Positions 1 through 8,917 of a DNA stretch of 64,000 nt are shown here, one piece after another. Numbering within the stretch: position 1 is the first letter of the stretch; each line of letters opens with the position of its first letter. The notes beneath the pieces are model-generated. The model did no database searches. It worked only from the letters and a program-made list of their open reading frames with translations, and had not been told where the DNA came from. Made by a program: the position numbers and the translations under genes. This stretch comes from an uncultured Paracoccaceae bacterium (lineage in GTDB: Bacteria > Pseudomonadota > Alphaproteobacteria > Rhodobacterales > Rhodobacteraceae), in assembly GCA_937924905.1 (NCBI GenBank), contig CALDUK010000009.1:62001-126000 (forward strand). Reading direction: 5' to 3'.

Positions 1-201
1 CAGCAAGTGCGCGTTGGCCGGCCATTGCGGGTGCATGGGTTGCCCCAGGCGGCGACCGGTTCAGCGTTCGCAGGTGCGGTAGGATTGTCGCTTTTCGCGG
101 CCCATCCGCAGGACGAATGGTGGGATTTCGAAATGCCATCCGAGACCGGCGCGCCCCGATCGCTGCGTCGCGCGGTGCGCTGGTTCAAGGAAAACTTCTG
201 A
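1..201 (+). CDS. ftsA: Cell division protein FtsA, C-terminal fragment
   Basis: The frame is open from the window edge and ends at a TGA at 199-201, so only about the last 66 residues are present. The tail contains the segment ATGSAFAGAVGL followed by HPQDEWWDFEMP and a basic end (RSLRRAVRWFKENF), which I recognise as the alphaproteobacterial FtsA C-terminus with its membrane-targeting amphipathic helix. FtsA is the actin-like protein that tethers FtsZ filaments to the inner membrane. Its position directly before ftsZ supports the call. The N-terminal actin-fold domains lie outside the window. Confidence 0.85.
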   Translation, partial: QQVRVGRPLRVHGLPQAATGSAFAGAVGLSLFAAHPQDEWWDFEMPSETGAPRSLRRAVRWFKENF

Positions 202-620
202 TATGCCGATGCGTTTGGACAGGCAGACAGGCCGGTGCGGCGCGGGTCTTTTCCCAAGACGGGGGGGACCGAATCTGGTATTGTTTTTGCAAGGTTCGAA
301 GACAGAGCCACGAGGCAGCGAGCAGCTCCTCAGATAGCGAAGCACAACTATAACGTGTGGGCATGGCCCGCATGATGCGCACTGATCTGTGAAGATTGTG
401 CGCTAAGTTCCTGTGAAACACAGGATATTGCGGTTTGCCCGATATGCTGGGTGGGGTTCACAAAAAATTGCCACATTTCGTGGTTTGGGCTTCAAATTGG
501 GGTGACCTAGGGGCGGCTTTTGGGTATGGTCGGCCCACCCATAAACCGGCTTTGAAGCCGAAAAACTGGAAGCGCCTCTGCCCGGTGGCGTGCAAACAAG
601 AATAAACAGGCGGACGATCC
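202..620 (+). promoter_or_regulatory. 419-bp ftsA-ftsZ intergenic region
   Basis: No convincing gene is visible here. The region is unusually long for an ftsA-ftsZ junction and probably carries ftsZ-specific promoters. Visible elements are a single GANTC (CcrM-type) site at 271-275, the segment TTGCCACATTT at 468-478 whose core recurs before the downstream pilus genes, and a short leader hairpin with CGGCT/AGCCG arms at 547-560. A purine-rich AGGCGG at about 608-613 serves as the ftsZ ribosome binding site. I could not assign a confident -35/-10 pair. Confidence 0.5.
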
Positions 621-2132
621 ATGACTTTGAATTTGACGATGCCAACCTACGAAGAGTTGAAACCGAGAATTACGGTCTTTGGTGTGGGCGGCGCTGGCGG
701 CAACGCCGTGAACAACATGATTGAGAAGAAGCTGGAAGGCGTGGAATTTGTCGTCGCCAATACTGACGCCCAGGCGCTTCAGCAATCGAACGCCACGACC
801 AAAATCCAGATGGGTGTGAAAGTCACCGAAGGTTTGGGCGCGGGTGCACGCCCAACCGTGGGTGCCGCCGCTGCCGAAGAAACCATCGAAGAAATCGTTG
901 ACCAACTGGCGGGCGCGCACATGTGCTTTATCACCGCCGGCATGGGGGGCGGGACCGGCACCGGGGCCGCGCCGATCATAGCGCAGGCCGCCCGCGAGTT
1001 GGGTGTTCTGACCGTTGGCGTTGTGACCAAGCCTTTTCAGTTCGAAGGCGCAAAGCGCATGCGGCAGGCTGAAGACGGCGTCGAAGCGCTGCAAAAGATG
1101 GTTGATACGCTGATCATCATTCCGAACCAGAACCTGTTCCGTCTGGCCAATGAAAAGACAACCTTCACCGAGGCGTTCAGCATGGCAGACGATGTGCTGC
1201 ACCAGGGCGTCAAAGGTGTGACAGATCTGATGGTGCGCCCTGGCCTGATCAACCTGGATTTTGCCGATGTTCGCGCTGTGATGGACGAAATGGGCAAGGC
1301 GATGATGGGCACGGGCGAAGCCGATGGCGAAGATCGTGCGGTTCAGGCCGCCGAAAAGGCCATTGCCAACCCGCTTTTGGACGAAATCAGCCTGAAAGGC
1401 GCGAAAGGCGTTCTGATCAATATCACAGGCGGCGAAGACCTGACCTTGTTCGAGCTGGACGAGGCGGCCAATCGCATCCGCGAAGAAGTCGACGCCGAAG
1501 CCAACATCATTGTCGGGTCTACGATGGAGGCCGAAATGTCGGGCCGGATGCGCGTCAGCGTTGTGGCCACTGGCATTGACGCCGCTATTTCGTCAGCAAC
1601 GCCACCTGTGCGTCAGGTGACCGAACAGCCCGCGGTTGCAGCCGCGCAACCGATGGTCGCGCCGGTCCCGACCGCGCCGCAGCCGGTCGCGCAAATGCAG
1701 GCCGTCGAAGACGAACCGACGTTGTTTGAAACGGTGAACGCGCCGCAAGCTGTGGATGATGGATTACCCCCGCCGGCCTATCAACCCGCGCCCGAGCAGC
1801 CAGCGGTGGCTGAACAGCCTGCAACGGCGGGCACCCCGTCGCGCGAAGCATTGGCGCGGTTGGAACGTGTGACCGGACGTGCGCCGGGCTCTATGGCCCA
1901 GCACGTGCCGGGCGAAGCGCGGTATGCGACGCAGCAGCAACCCCGTCAGATGCAGCCCGAGGCGGATCGCCCCAAATTCGGGATCAACACATTGATCAAC
2001 CGGATGTCGGGCGGCGCAGCAGACCCAAGCCGTTTGCAACCGCCGATGAGCCGCGACACACCCGAGGCAGAAGTCTCGGAAGATCAGGAACGCATTGAAA
2101 TTCCTGCGTTTTTGAGACGCCAAGCCAACTAG
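621..2132 (+). CDS. ftsZ: Cell division GTPase FtsZ
   Basis: Tubulin-like GTPase that assembles the Z ring at mid-cell and recruits the divisome. The N-terminal GTPase domain shows [12 protein letters not shown] (20-31), NTDAQAL and the tubulin signature GGGTGTG at 109-115. A long Ala/Pro/Gln-rich linker occupies roughly residues 330-480. The C-terminal peptide EIPAFLRRQ is the conserved tail that binds FtsA and other partners. At 503 aa it is longer than the E. coli protein because of the linker, as is usual in alphaproteobacteria. It follows ftsA after a long leader and ends at two terminators, so it is probably transcribed alone or with upstream division genes only. Confidence 0.97.
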   Translation: MTLNLTMPTYEELKPRITVFGVGGAGGNAVNNMIEKKLEGVEFVVANTDAQALQQSNATTKIQMGVKVTEGLGAGARPTVGAAAAEETIEEIVDQLAGAHMCFITAGMGGGTGTGAAPIIAQAARELGVLTVGVVTKPFQFEGAKRMRQAEDGVEALQKMVDTLIIIPNQNLFRLANEKTTFTEAFSMADDVLHQGVKGVTDLMVRPGLINLDFADVRAVMDEMGKAMMGTGEADGEDRAVQAAEKAIANPLLDEISLKGAKGVLINITGGEDLTLFELDEAANRIREEVDAEANIIVGSTMEAEMSGRMRVSVVATGIDAAISSATPPVRQVTEQPAVAAAQPMVAPVPTAPQPVAQMQAVEDEPTLFETVNAPQAVDDGLPPPAYQPAPEQPAVAEQPATAGTPSREALARLERVTGRAPGSMAQHVPGEARYATQQQPRQMQPEADRPKFGINTLINRMSGGAADPSRLQPPMSRDTPEAEVSEDQERIEIPAFLRRQAN

Positions 2133-2155
2133 CAGGCGTCTGTTTTCACTCCCTG

Positions 2156-2186
2156 AGGGTCGGCGAAAGCTGACCCTTTCTTTTTC
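2156..2186 (+). terminator. Rho-independent terminator of ftsZ
   Basis: A 9-bp stem (AGGGTCGGC at 2156-2164 with GCTGACCCT at 2169-2177, one G-T wobble) closes a GAAA tetraloop and runs into a T-rich tract ending at 2186. It starts 24 bp after the ftsZ stop. Confidence 0.85.
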
Positions 2187-2190
2187 CAAA

Positions 2191-2216
2191 TCGCGAACAG
2201 TCCGTTCGCGATTTTT
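2191..2216 (+). terminator. Second tandem terminator after ftsZ
   Basis: A perfect 8-bp stem, TCGCGAAC (2191-2198) with GTTCGCGA (2204-2211) and a 5-nt loop, is followed by TTTTT. It stands right behind the first terminator and gives double insulation between ftsZ and the pilus-type genes. Confidence 0.75.
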
Positions 2217-2362
2217 CGTCTTTTGCCGATTCAGTAAAAATTTCAACGACTTAACTGGAAGTGCCCCAGAACTGCCACATTATGCGCCCCACTTTGGACA
2301 ATCTCCCTAACGACAAGGAACTTTAATCACGTACGTCCGGGATTTGCATGAAGGGGATGTCG

Positions 2363-4033
2363 ATGTTTCGCAATGGTTTTACGCAGCGCGCACTTGCACG
2401 GTTCAAGAAAGAAGAAGAAGGCTCGTTGGTCGTCTTCTCACTGTTTATCTTTTTGACGATGCTTGTCTTCAGCGGCGTTGCCATTGACTTGATGCTTCAC
2501 GAAAACCGCCGGACCCATGTTCAGAACTCGACGGACCGGGCTGTGCTGGCGGCGGCCAATCTGGATCAGACGGTTAATCCTAGAACAGTTGTAAAAGATT
2601 ACCTTGCGAAAGTCGGCATCATTGTCACGGATGAAGATATCGATGTGCAGGAAATCGGTGCACAGGGTATCGTGACCGGCCGTCAGGTTTCGGTGAATGT
2701 CGAAGCGACTGCCCCAACGGCCTTTATGCGGTTGGTTGGCGTCAACAGCCTTGGCTATGGCACACAGGCTGCTGCACGGGAATCTGTGAACGATGTCGAA
2801 ATCTCGCTGGTTCTCGACGTGTCGGGGTCGATGGGCTGGGGCACCAAGCTGGCCGATATGCAAAGTGCGGCGAACAATTTTGTCGATGGCGTTCTGGATG
2901 GCGCGGAAGACAACCGTGTCTCAATTTCGCTTATTCCCTATTCAACCCAGGTTTCGGCGGGCCCCGAATTGCTAAGCCGTCTGGTGGTCGAGCATCAGCA
3001 TAACTTTTCACATTGCCTGAACTTCGAACCCGAAGACTTTGAAACATCGGTCGTGCAGCGTGTTGCACCGCGCACCGATGACGACGGTGTCATTGTGACA
3101 GATGGGGACGGAAACCCGATCATCGAACCAATCCCGCTGTCTCAGACCGCCAGTTTCGACCCGTTCCGGCACTTTAGCTATGGCCGCAGCCATCGGTATT
3201 CGATCTGTCGTGACGAAGAGTTTATGGAAATCACCCCTTGGTCGAACAATGCGCAAGCTTTGAAAGATCAGATCAACGATTTCACAGCCAACGGAAACAC
3301 GTCGATTGACGTTGCGATGAAATGGGCAACGTCGCTTTTGGACCCATCAATGAACGGGATCATGGGCCAGTTGCAGGATGACGACGACGTGGTCATTGAC
3401 CCTGCGTTTTCAGTGCGCCCGCATCAATACACCTATCCCGATGTGTTGAAATTCGTCGTTCTGATGACCGACGGTATTAATACCGAACAGTTTATGCTGG
3501 AAGAAGAAGCCAAAGAAGGCATGAGCGATATCTACTGGGCCTTCAATGACCACTGGATCCGGGTCGGCGAGCGCTATTGGAACATGGACCGTCGGTGCTG
3601 GCATGACACTTATCGCAGCTATAACAGCTGCAATGGACACCGTCGGCCGGACGAAGACGATCGTCTGACGAAACTGGAAATGTGGAATTCGATGACAATG
3701 CGCTGGCGGGCCTATAACGGCTTTTATCGCCGGACCTGGCAAGCGAGTGACTATTACAACGAACTCGACGAACCCAGTGCGTCTGTGATTGCGCGCGATG
3801 TGAACCCGAATGTCGACACCAAAGACAAACGCTTGATGGCTATTTGCGAGGCGGCCAAAGCCCAGCGGATTGTGGTGTTTACCATCGGGTTCGAAGTGAC
3901 GGATGAATCGGCCGAGGTCATGCGCGAATGCGCCTGGGAACCCCAGTATTTCTACCGCGTCAATGGCGAGGACATTTCTTACGCCTTCGATTCGATCAGA
4001 AACGAAATCAATCAGCTGAAACTGACACAATGA
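2363..4033 (+). CDS. TadG-like pilus assembly protein with von Willebrand A domain
   Basis: About 556 aa. One hydrophobic segment (roughly residues 20-42, after a basic N-terminus) matches the Flp-pilus/TadE-G type anchor, followed by a conserved spacer (STDRAVLAAANLD). A von Willebrand factor A domain begins near residue 148 with the metal-ion-dependent adhesion motif DVSGS (152-156) and later VVLMTDG. A long insertion rich in Trp, Tyr and Cys (about 380-470) interrupts it. The start is placed at 2363 because AAGGGG at 2351-2356 is well spaced for it; an in-frame ATG at 2348 has no such site. The protein is likely envelope-anchored and involved in surface adhesion or pseudopilus assembly. 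It overlaps the next gene by 4 bp. Confidence 0.8.
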   Translation: MFRNGFTQRALARFKKEEEGSLVVFSLFIFLTMLVFSGVAIDLMLHENRRTHVQNSTDRAVLAAANLDQTVNPRTVVKDYLAKVGIIVTDEDIDVQEIGAQGIVTGRQVSVNVEATAPTAFMRLVGVNSLGYGTQAAARESVNDVEISLVLDVSGSMGWGTKLADMQSAANNFVDGVLDGAEDNRVSISLIPYSTQVSAGPELLSRLVVEHQHNFSHCLNFEPEDFETSVVQRVAPRTDDDGVIVTDGDGNPIIEPIPLSQTASFDPFRHFSYGRSHRYSICRDEEFMEITPWSNNAQALKDQINDFTANGNTSIDVAMKWATSLLDPSMNGIMGQLQDDDDVVIDPAFSVRPHQYTYPDVLKFVVLMTDGINTEQFMLEEEAKEGMSDIYWAFNDHWIRVGERYWNMDRRCWHDTYRSYNSCNGHRRPDEDDRLTKLEMWNSMTMRWRAYNGFYRRTWQASDYYNELDEPSASVIARDVNPNVDTKDKRLMAICEAAKAQRIVVFTIGFEVTDESAEVMRECAWEPQYFYRVNGEDISYAFDSIRNEINQLKLTQ

Positions 4034-4575
4034 CAAATATCCTAAAATGGTTAGGCCGTGCGCTTCGCGCGCACGGGCTGTCTGAAAAAGGCGCGGCAAC
4101 GGTCGAGTTTACAATCGTCTTCCCGTTTTTCGTGGGCGTTTTCCTGGGCGGTTACGAAGTCTCGATGATGAACATGCGCGCGGTCATGGTGGAACGGGCG
4201 ACGGATCTTGTCGTCCGCGAAATTCGTTTGGGCGGCGGTGTTCAGGTGGACCATGACCTTGTGCGCAACGCGATCTGCGCAAACACCGTGATGATCCCCG
4301 ATTGCCTGAACGTTGTAAAAATCGAACTGACCTCGCTGGATGCCGACACGCCGGTTCTTTTGGACGAACCAGACTGCGAAGATCGGGGCGAGCCGGGGCT
4401 TTCGGATCCTCAGAACTTTTCAAATGGCGGGCAGAACGAGCTTATGCTGATCCGGGTATGCGCTGTTGTGGAACCTATGATCCCAACATTCGGCGTCGGG
4501 CGGACCATTCCGAAGGATGACACAGGTGCGTTTTGGATCCTTGCCAGCTCGGCCTTCGTGATCGAGCCGATTTAG
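4030..4575 (+). CDS. TadE-like minor pilin
   Basis: 181 aa, starting at an ATG that overlaps the stop of the vWA gene (ATGA), so the two are translationally coupled. The N-terminus is basic and leads into GAATVEFTIVFPFFVGVF, with the prepilin-like Glu at residue 26 inside the single membrane segment (about 22-42). This is the TadE type pattern. The remainder is a Cys-containing extracytoplasmic domain of unknown fold. TadE proteins are pseudopilins of the tight-adherence machinery; no other Tad component (ATPase, secretin, prepilin peptidase) is visible nearby. Confidence 0.75.
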   Translation: MTNILKWLGRALRAHGLSEKGAATVEFTIVFPFFVGVFLGGYEVSMMNMRAVMVERATDLVVREIRLGGGVQVDHDLVRNAICANTVMIPDCLNVVKIELTSLDADTPVLLDEPDCEDRGEPGLSDPQNFSNGGQNELMLIRVCAVVEPMIPTFGVGRTIPKDDTGAFWILASSAFVIEPI

Positions 4576-4590
4576 ACGAGGACAAGAAAA

Positions 4591-5202
4591 ATGAAGCGTC
4601 TATTTTCTAAATCCCTGAAGTCAGAAACCGGCAGCATCTCGGTCGAAGCGATCCTGATGTTTCCGCTGCTGGTTTGGGCCTATATGGGCATGTATGTCTT
4701 TTTCGAAGGACTGCGCGAAAGCAACATCAACCTGAAAGCCACCTATACCGTCGCTGACCTGTTGTCGCGCGAAGAAGAAGAGATGAACCGCCCCAAGCTG
4801 GAGCGTATGCACGCGGTTTATCGCTGGATGTCGCGGTCGCTGGAAGACTTCGTTCAACTGCGCGTCTCGGTCGTCAGATTCCACGAAGACGGGGATTGGT
4901 ACGAACTGATGTGGTCCGAACCGGTGAATGGTGTCGAAGATCTGGAACAGGCCGATGTGTCCGAGGTTCTTCAGCCTCACGTCCCGATTATGGCCGATCA
5001 GTCCAGCGCGATCGTGGTTGAAACATGGACGATCTATCAGCCCATCATGCGGATTGGTCTTCAGAACAATGTCGATATCTACAATATCGTCGTCACCAGC
5101 CCGCGCGCGGGAAAACTGGACTGGGAAGGTGCGAACGATGGCACCGGTTCCGATCATAACGACAATGTCGATGATGACCCGGACAATCTGGATGGCACGT
5201 AG
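4591..5202 (+). CDS. TadE/TadG-like pilus assembly protein
   Basis: 203 aa, 15 bp after the TadE-like gene and preceded by the purine-rich GACGAGGACAAG. The N-terminus has GSISVEAILMFPLLVWAY with Glu19 at the start of a single membrane segment (about 16-37), again the TadE/TadG layout. The C-terminal 20 residues are very acidic (Asp/Asn repeats). It is the last gene of a three-gene unit closed by a terminator. Its partner role with the other two is inferred from the arrangement and shared topology. Confidence 0.65.
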   Translation: MKRLFSKSLKSETGSISVEAILMFPLLVWAYMGMYVFFEGLRESNINLKATYTVADLLSREEEEMNRPKLERMHAVYRWMSRSLEDFVQLRVSVVRFHEDGDWYELMWSEPVNGVEDLEQADVSEVLQPHVPIMADQSSAIVVETWTIYQPIMRIGLQNNVDIYNIVVTSPRAGKLDWEGANDGTGSDHNDNVDDDPDNLDGT

Positions 5203-5237
5203 GCCGGGCTTCTGAAACATCCTGACATAATTTGAGA

Positions 5238-5264
5238 GGTCGGCCATCGCCGGCCTTTCTTGCG
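5238..5264 (+). terminator. Rho-independent terminator after the Tad-like trio
   Basis: Stem GGTCGGC (5238-5244) with GCCGGCC (5249-5255), one wobble, loop CATC, followed by TTTCTTG and TTTTTT a few bases later. It lies 36 bp behind the third pilin-like gene. Confidence 0.7.
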
Positions 5265-5418
5265 TTTTTTCAGTGATTTGGAGGCGGTTCCTAAGCTTTG
5301 AGCGGCGAATTGCTTATCATTAATTGCATGTTTCAATGTGTTGCAATGATTGTGTTGAGCGCGCGGGGTGCGCCGAATATCTACAGTGACGTCGGAGGAC
5401 AGACCGGCGCAAAAACGG

Positions 5419-6351
5419 ATGAATTCCTTGCAAACCACCTTACGTTCTTCGGTCTCGTTTCACGGGAAGGGCCTGCACACAGGCCGCGCCGTGCGCATCA
5501 CTGTGCATCCGGCATCTGCGGAGTATGGGATTTGGTTCCATCGCACGGATGTCGAAGATCGTAACCCGATGATTCCGGCCCGGTGGGAAGCGGTCACCAA
5601 CACCGATCTGAACACCCGCATCTCGAATGACGACGGCGTCGAAGTGTCGACCATCGAACATTTGATGGCCGCTCTGGCAGGCTGCGGTATCCACAATGCG
5701 CTGATTGATATTGACGGGCCGGAAGTGCCCTTGCTTGACGGGTCGTCTGCACCGTTTGTGTCGGCCTTCATGGCCCGCGGCGTCCGCCAATTGCAGGCCC
5801 CTGTGCGCGCCATCCGGGTGCTGAAACCCGTTTCGGTCCAGATGGGCGACGCAGTTGCGACGCTTTATCCGGCCAAGGAACTGGAAATCGAATTTGAGAT
5901 CGAGTTCAAGGATGCCGCCATCGGGCGACAGCAAAAGCGCCTGAACATGGCGAACGGCTCGTTCGTGCGCGAACTGTGCGACAGCCGCACCTTTTGCCGC
6001 AAATCCGATATCGACGCGATGCGTGAACGCGGCCTGATCGTTGGCGCGTCGGTCACCAGCGCCGTTGTGGTTGACGGCAACAAAGTGGTGACGCCCGGCG
6101 GGATGCGGCACGATGATGAACCTGTCCGCCATAAAATGCTGGATGCTTTGGGCGATCTGGCGCTTGCGGGTGCGCCCGTGCTGGGTCGGTATGTTGGGCA
6201 GCGCGCCGGACATGCAATGACCAACCGACTGCTTCGGGCGCTGTTTGCTGACCCATCCGCCTATGAAATGGTGGAATGCGATATGGCAATGGCCGCGCGT
6301 TTGCCGGGTGCTGGATTGAAGCGCGCAGATGCCAATCGGGTTGCGGCTTAA
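5419..6351 (+). CDS. lpxC: UDP-3-O-acyl-N-acetylglucosamine deacetylase LpxC
   Basis: Catalyses the committed step of lipid A synthesis, removing acetate from UDP-3-O-acyl-GlcNAc in the cytosol. Using the ATG at 5419 gives 310 aa, the usual length; an in-frame GTG at 5368 would add 17 unconserved residues. The zinc ligands fit His81 (in STIEHLMAAL), His238 and Asp242 (in HKMLDALGDLAL), and His265 in GQRAGHAMTN is the catalytic base position. The LHTG motif near residue 19 is also typical. It follows a terminator and has a 216-bp upstream gap, so it should have its own promoter. It is followed 64 bp later by bamD. Confidence 0.95.
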   Translation: MNSLQTTLRSSVSFHGKGLHTGRAVRITVHPASAEYGIWFHRTDVEDRNPMIPARWEAVTNTDLNTRISNDDGVEVSTIEHLMAALAGCGIHNALIDIDGPEVPLLDGSSAPFVSAFMARGVRQLQAPVRAIRVLKPVSVQMGDAVATLYPAKELEIEFEIEFKDAAIGRQQKRLNMANGSFVRELCDSRTFCRKSDIDAMRERGLIVGASVTSAVVVDGNKVVTPGGMRHDDEPVRHKMLDALGDLALAGAPVLGRYVGQRAGHAMTNRLLRALFADPSAYEMVECDMAMAARLPGAGLKRADANRVAA

Positions 6352-6415
6352 AACCCGTTTTGCCAGCCAATCAAATGTGTTACCACGCAGCTTGGTACGG
6401 GTTGGTGAGGTCGAC

Positions 6416-7261
6416 ATGCAGAGCAAGCGAGGGGCGATTGGCGTGATGCGGACAGTGTTCGCGGCGTCTTTGCTGGGCTTACTTGTGGCGTGCAGCGGGG
6501 GCGAAGAAACGCGCCCGCTTGACAGTTTTTCCGCCGAAGAGCTTTTCAATCAGGCCGAGTTTCAGCTGGAAGCGGGCGAAACCGATGATGCGGCCCGGCT
6601 TTTCAGCGAGGTCGAGCGTCTTTACCCCTATTCGGAATGGGCGCGTCGGGCGTTGGTGATGCAGGCGTTTTCCTATCACAGCGACCGCGACTACGAGGCC
6701 GCGCGCGGCTCAGCCGAGCGGTTTCTGACGACCTATCCCGGCGATGAAGATGCGGCCTGGGCGCAATATCTTCTGGCGCTTTCGTATTACGATCAAATCG
6801 AAGACGTTGGCCGCGACCAGGGATTGACCTTTCAGGCGCTGCAATCTCTGCGCGCCGTGATCGAGGAATATCCTGACAGCGAATATGCCAGCTCGGCCAT
6901 CCTGAAGTTTGATCTGGCCTTCGACCATCTGGCGGCCAAGGAAATGGAAGTCGGACGGTTCTATCTGAAACGCGGGCATTACGTGGCGTCGATCAACCGG
7001 TTCCGTGTGGTTGTCGAAGATTTTCAAACCACGACACAGACGCCCGAAGCGCTGCACCGTTTGGTCGAGGCGTATCTTTCTTTGGGTCTGACAGAAGAAG
7101 CCCAGACCGCTGGCGCGATCCTGGGGTTCAATTTCCAGTCCAGCGATTGGTATCAAGACAGTTTTGCATTGCTGACAGGGCGCGGTTTGCGCCCCGAGGC
7201 GACCGGGGACAATTGGCTGCGGCAAGTGTACCGTCAGACCGTCCGCGGCGAGTGGCTTTGA
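6416..7261 (+). CDS. bamD: Outer membrane assembly lipoprotein BamD (ComL)
   Basis: 281-aa lipoprotein of the BAM complex, which inserts beta-barrel proteins in the outer membrane. The signal peptide ends in a lipobox LLVAC with the lipidated Cys at residue 26. Tetratricopeptide-type repeats follow (LFNQAEFQLEAGETDDAARLF and later copies). The ATG at 6416 was chosen because GGTGAGG sits 5 bp upstream; the frame extends further upstream but without a signal-peptide pattern. It lies between lpxC and recN, the standard alphaproteobacterial order. Confidence 0.93.
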   Translation: MQSKRGAIGVMRTVFAASLLGLLVACSGGEETRPLDSFSAEELFNQAEFQLEAGETDDAARLFSEVERLYPYSEWARRALVMQAFSYHSDRDYEAARGSAERFLTTYPGDEDAAWAQYLLALSYYDQIEDVGRDQGLTFQALQSLRAVIEEYPDSEYASSAILKFDLAFDHLAAKEMEVGRFYLKRGHYVASINRFRVVVEDFQTTTQTPEALHRLVEAYLSLGLTEEAQTAGAILGFNFQSSDWYQDSFALLTGRGLRPEATGDNWLRQVYRQTVRGEWL

Positions 7262-7267
7262 AGGCCG

Positions 7268-8917
7268 ATGCTGCGAAGTCTCGACATCCGGGACATGTTG
7301 ATCATCGACCGGCTGGAGCTTGAGCTTCAGCCGGGGCTGAATGTGCTGACCGGTGAAACCGGCGCGGGTAAGTCTATCTTATTGGATTCATTGGGTTTTG
7401 TTTTGGGCTGGCGCGGTCGGGCGGAATTGGTGCGCGAAGGCGCCGATCAGGGCGAGGTCGTGGCCGAGTTCGAATTGGCCCCCGATCATCCGGCGCAAGC
7501 TTTGCTGGATGAATTTGGGCTTCCGAAAGATGACACCCTGATCCTGCGGCGGGTGAATGGCCGCGACGGACGCAAAACTGCCTGGGTTAATGACCGGCGG
7601 GTGTCGGGCGAGGTATTGCGCAGCCTGTCGGATACCTTGGTCGAATTGCATGGCCAGCATGATGATCGCGGCTTGCTGAACCCGCGCGGACATCGCCAAT
7701 TGCTGGATGCCTTCGGGGCCCATGACGATTTGGTGGCACGGTGCCGGGCGGCTTGGCGCGACCTGCAAGGCGCGCGCAGCGCGTTGTCAGAAGCCGAAAG
7801 CGAGATTTCCGAACTTCGGGAAGAGGATGCGTTTCTGCGTCACGCCGTCGACGAACTTGATGCATTGGCCCCGGTTGACGGGGAAGATGCCCAACTGGAT
7901 GCGCGGCGGCGGTTGATGCAATCGGCGGAAAAGGTGCGCGAAGATATCGGGCGCGCGCATATCGCCCTTGGGGTCGACGGGGCCGAAGGGCAGATGCGCG
8001 ATGCAAGCCGTCGGTTGGAAGATGCATCCGAAGAATTGGGTGACGCGTTGTCACCTGTGCTGGCGGCACTCGATCGGGCGCTTGTTGAACTGGGCGAAGC
8101 CGAAGACTGTGTTGCGCAGGTTCTGGACAAGCTGAATTTCGACCCGGCCGAATTGGAACGCGTCGAAGACCGCCTTTTCGCCATTCGTGGCCTGGCGCGC
8201 AAACATGGGTGCCAGCCGGATGAATTGGGGGCCGTGGCTGTGAAGATGCGCGCGCGGCTGGGCCGGATTGATGGCAGCGCGTCAGATCTGGCGGGCCTGC
8301 GTCATGCGGTGGGCGAAGCGGCGGATCAATTTGAGGCGGCGGCGGATATGTTGGGGCAGGCGCGTGCGCGCGCGGCCAAGGCGCTGGATCGACAGATGGC
8401 GTCGGAACTGGCGCCGCTTAAACTGGAACGCGCGGTTTTCACGACCGAGATTGAAGAAGGCGAAGACGGCCCCGAAGGCCGCGACGCGGTGTCGTTCCGG
8501 GTAGCGACCAATCCCGGCGCACCTGCCGGGGCGTTGAACAAGATTGCATCCGGCGGTGAACTCAGCCGGTTTTTGCTGGCTTTGAAAGTGTGCCTGACCG
8601 CCGAGGCCGAAGGTTTGACGCTGATCTTCGACGAGATTGACCGAGGCGTCGGCGGTGCCACGGCAGATGCGGTTGGCCGACGGTTGGAAGACCTGGCGTC
8701 GCAGTCGCAGGTGCTGGTTGTCACCCACAGCCCACAGGTTGCAGCGCGCGGTGGTCATCATTGGCAGGTTGCGAAAAAAGTCGCCGAAGGTCAGACGCTT
8801 AGCGTGGTCACGCCGCTTTCGGATGGCGCGCGGATCGACGAATTGGCGCGTATGCTGGCAGGCGATACGGTCACCGACGAAGCCCGCGCGGCGGCACGGG
8901 CGCTTCTGGCAGGCTAA
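7268..8917 (+). CDS. recN: DNA repair protein RecN
   Basis: SMC-like ATPase of double-strand-break repair. Walker A GETGAGKS is at 29-36, a long coiled-coil region spans about 150-370, and the C-terminal half has the signature region (KIASGGELSRFLLALK) and Walker B LTLIFDEIDRGVGG. Length 549 aa is near that of E. coli RecN. It starts 6 bp after bamD and is probably co-transcribed with it. The last 4 bp overlap the end of the convergent bmt gene. Confidence 0.96.
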   Translation: MLRSLDIRDMLIIDRLELELQPGLNVLTGETGAGKSILLDSLGFVLGWRGRAELVREGADQGEVVAEFELAPDHPAQALLDEFGLPKDDTLILRRVNGRDGRKTAWVNDRRVSGEVLRSLSDTLVELHGQHDDRGLLNPRGHRQLLDAFGAHDDLVARCRAAWRDLQGARSALSEAESEISELREEDAFLRHAVDELDALAPVDGEDAQLDARRRLMQSAEKVREDIGRAHIALGVDGAEGQMRDASRRLEDASEELGDALSPVLAALDRALVELGEAEDCVAQVLDKLNFDPAELERVEDRLFAIRGLARKHGCQPDELGAVAVKMRARLGRIDGSASDLAGLRHAVGEAADQFEAAADMLGQARARAAKALDRQMASELAPLKLERAVFTTEIEEGEDGPEGRDAVSFRVATNPGAPAGALNKIASGGELSRFLLALKVCLTAEAEGLTLIFDEIDRGVGGATADAVGRRLEDLASQSQVLVVTHSPQVAARGGHHWQVAKKVAEGQTLSVVTPLSDGARIDELARMLAGDTVTDEARAAARALLAG

